This document shows, piece after piece, positions 12,292 to 13,786 of a DNA stretch of 13,786 nucleotides. The stretch comes from Alphaproteobacteria bacterium (lineage in GTDB: Bacteria; Pseudomonadota; Alphaproteobacteria; Rhodospirillales; Magnetospirillaceae). The translations under genes and the position numbers were made by a program. The notes beneath the pieces are model-generated. The model saw only the letters and a list, made by a program, of their open reading frames with translations, ran no database searches and had not been told where the DNA came from. Location of the stretch: assembly GCA_015232485.1 (NCBI GenBank), contig JADFZP010000044.1:1-13786 (forward strand). Reading direction: 5' to 3'. Numbering within the stretch: position 1 is the stretch's first letter; each line of letters opens with the position of its first letter.

Positions 12292-12314
12292 TCCTGCAGG
12301 TTTGGGAGGTGTCG

Positions 12315-12989
12315 ATGCACGTCGACGTGGAAGCCCTGTCCGATTCGGCCGTCGTCGCCGCGGCGCTCAGGCAATTGCGGCCCCTGGGCAGGCCGCGCGC
12401 GGTGGCGCGCGACGAGGTCATGGTGCGGGCCGGCGAGCCGGTCACACAGGTTTTTCTGGTCCAGTCCGGCCGCTTCATCGGCTTCGTGCCCCTTGAAAAC
12501 GGGGTCGAGGTGCCGGTCGACGAGGTCATGCATGGCTGCCTGCTGGGCCTTCCGGGATTGTTCACCGACGGCATCCACCCCTTCACGGTTCGCGCCGTGG
12601 CGGCTGGCGAAGTCGCGGCGATCGACGGCGCCCTGCTTCGCGAACGCGCCGAGGGGGATGCCGAACTGGCGCTGCTGCTGGTGGCGCTGCTGTCGGTCCG
12701 CCTGCGCGAATGCATCGGCGCGGCCGGCGAGATGAAACTGCGCACGGTGCGCCAGCGCACCGCCGCCTATCTGCTGCGCTTGGCGCCGCGCGGCCGGCCG
12801 GGTCCGGTCGAGGTGCGCCTGCCGATGGCCAAGAAGCTGCTGGCCGCCCATCTGGGCATGACCCAGCAAAGCTTCTCCCGCGTGCTGCGCACCCTGCGCA
12901 CCGCCGGGGTGACCGTGCGGGGCCGCTTGGCGACCATCGCCGACCCGCCCGGCCTGTCGGCCCTGGCCACCGCCGAGGACGCCGAATGA
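12315..12989 (+). CDS. CRP/FNR-family regulator 3 (divergent)
   Basis: 224 residues from the ATG at 12315, which has GGGAGG five bases upstream; an in-frame GTG at 12309 is part of that site and so unlikely. The effector barrel (about 20-110) includes VRAGEPVTQVFLVQSGRFIG, with a dimerisation helix ending EMKLRTVRQRTAAYLL. The helix-turn-helix is at about 173-195 (KKLLAAHLGMTQQSFSRVL). The recognition helix has QSFSR, glutamine replacing the FNR glutamate, which suggests a changed target. The N-terminal domain is more divergent from regulators 1, 2 and 4 than they are from each other, as judged by eye. It is the first gene behind the FNR box and overlaps regulator 4. Confidence 0.87.
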   Translation: MHVDVEALSDSAVVAAALRQLRPLGRPRAVARDEVMVRAGEPVTQVFLVQSGRFIGFVPLENGVEVPVDEVMHGCLLGLPGLFTDGIHPFTVRAVAAGEVAAIDGALLRERAEGDAELALLLVALLSVRLRECIGAAGEMKLRTVRQRTAAYLLRLAPRGRPGPVEVRLPMAKKLLAAHLGMTQQSFSRVLRTLRTAGVTVRGRLATIADPPGLSALATAEDAE

Positions 12990-13645
12990 AAAGCGCCCGC
13001 CTCGGCGACCTGTTGGACGTGCTGCTCGATCAGGCGCCGGTGCAGGACGTGCCGGCCGGAGCGATGCTGTTCAGCCAGGGCGATCCCGCCGACCGCTTCT
13101 TCCTGGTGGTTTCGGGCAAGGTCCGCCTGTACGTCGCCGAACCGAGCGGCGGCGAAACCCTGCTGCACGTCTTCTCGGACGGCGAGTTCTTCGGGCTGCC
13201 GGCGATGGTCGGGTTGAAGCGTTATCCCGTCAATGGCGAGGCGCTGACCATGTGCCGGCTGGTGGTCGCCTCGCGCGCCGCCGTGCTGGCCCGTCTGGCC
13301 GCCGAGCCGGGCCGCGTCACCGCCATGCTGGGCGCCCTAAGCAGCCGCTATCTCGGCATGGCCCGCGACCTCGCCGAGTTGAAGGTGCTGTCGCCCACCC
13401 AGCGCATCTGCTGCTATCTGCTGCGCGCCGCCGAACGGGCCGGCGCCCCGTCCGTCGAGGGCGAGGTCCGCTTCCGCCTGGACGTTCAGCACAATCTGAT
13501 CGCCGCGTCGGTCGGCCTGGCCCCCGAGAACCTGTCACGCGCCTTCCGCCGCCTGACCACCCTGGGCATCCACGTCCGCCGTTCGGAAGTCCTGCTCGAA
13601 GACGTCCGCCGCCTGCGCGACCACATCGCCAGCGCGGGGGAGTGA
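12986..13645 (+). CDS. CRP/FNR-family regulator 4 (DNR/NnrR-like)
   Basis: 219 residues. The effector barrel (about 15-110) carries LFSQGDPADRFFLVVSGKVRLY and the loop FSDGEFFGLPAMV, followed by a dimerisation helix ending DLAELKVLSPTQRICCYLL. The helix-turn-helix is at about 169-191 (HNLIAASVGLAPENLSRAF). The recognition helix keeps ENLSR, the FNR-type Glu/Ser/Arg set, so it is a candidate reader of the FNR box upstream of its own transcript. There are no FNR-type cluster cysteines (C-C at about 151-152 lies in the hinge region). A heme- or NO-sensing role like DNR is plausible but not shown by sequence. ATGA overlap with regulator 3; repeat hairpins follow within 20 bases of the stop. Confidence 0.88.
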   Translation: MKSARLGDLLDVLLDQAPVQDVPAGAMLFSQGDPADRFFLVVSGKVRLYVAEPSGGETLLHVFSDGEFFGLPAMVGLKRYPVNGEALTMCRLVVASRAAVLARLAAEPGRVTAMLGALSSRYLGMARDLAELKVLSPTQRICCYLLRAAERAGAPSVEGEVRFRLDVQHNLIAASVGLAPENLSRAFRRLTTLGIHVRRSEVLLEDVRRLRDHIASAGE

Positions 13646-13654
13646 TCGGCACTT

Positions 13655-13786
13655 CGCCGTCATGCCCGTGCTTGACACGGGCATCCCGCGTGGATGGCCG
13701 GATCAAGTCCGGCCATGACGAACGGGAAACCCGGAGACCGTCATGCCCGTGCTCGACACGGGCATCCCACGAGATGGCCGGATCAA
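13655..13786. repeat. Downstream copies of the same palindromic repeat
   Basis: One complete unit begins at 13655, with hairpins at 13662-13684 and 13694-13716. A second begins near 13739 and is cut by the window end; its first loop has changed to ctcga. The orientation is the same as in the left-hand array. The first hairpin lies 16 bases after the stop of regulator 4 and may serve as its 3' end. No gene is visible after 13645. Confidence 0.88.

Noticed and set aside
10863..13645. Any of the four regulators being a true 4Fe-4S FNR
   Set aside because: None shows the N-terminal three-cysteine cluster plus the central cysteine of FNR. Regulator 2 has N-terminal cysteines but with different spacing.

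Overview
The window is GC-rich, tightly packed DNA. It fits an alphaproteobacterium of the Rhodospirillales (Magnetospirillum/Phaeospirillum-like). The grounds are base composition, ATGA start/stop overlaps, the style of the proteins, and a two-hairpin extragenic repeat of a kind I associate with this group. No species marker is present, so the placement is an inference.

Layout. (1) Positions 1-300 hold a short array of a palindromic extragenic repeat (REP/BIME-like). (2) A minus-strand pair follows: a polyamine-type periplasmic binding protein (1857-2888) overlapping by 4 bases a soluble receiver-PAS-histidine kinase (328-1860). (3) After a 123-base divergent spacer, a plus-strand respiratory cluster runs from 3012 to 10777. 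Its order is a membrane-anchored TlpA-like thioredoxin, heme A synthase (ctaA), a 59-residue single-helix protein, a CuA subunit II, a heme-copper subunit I, an intra-cluster terminator-like hairpin, heme O synthase (ctaB), a SCO1/SenC copper chaperone, a large cytochrome b / 2x[4Fe-4S] / FlpD-MvhD fusion, and an unrecognised membrane-anchored protein. (4) Four CRP/FNR-family regulators follow in two overlapping pairs (10863-12253 and 12315-13645). A near-perfect FNR/DNR box lies at the position expected for class II activation of the second pair. (5) From 13655 the same palindromic repeat returns in the same orientation.

The main point is that subunit I is not an ordinary cytochrome oxidase. 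All six heme and CuB histidines are there, but the helix VI motif that normally reads HPxVY or HPEVY reads HSSQQ. The tyrosine that cross-links to a CuB histidine in O2 reductases is therefore a glutamine. Loss of this tyrosine is a hallmark of the NO-reductase-type members of the superfamily. With a CuA subunit II, heme A/O synthases, a SCO protein and four DNR/FNR-like regulators beside it, the best reading is a CuA-containing non-canonical NO reductase (eNOR/sNOR type) with dedicated assembly factors.

How the parts may work together (inference): CtaB and CtaA make the a-type heme. The TlpA-like protein and SCO prepare the CuA site. The small helix, subunit II and subunit I form the enzyme. 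The cytochrome b/ferredoxin/FlpD fusion would link the quinone pool or a cytosolic electron carrier to the chain. No cytochrome c, Rieske protein, subunit III, canonical norCB, nir or nos gene is in the window, so the direct electron donor to CuA is not visible. The regulators probably tune the locus to oxygen or NO.
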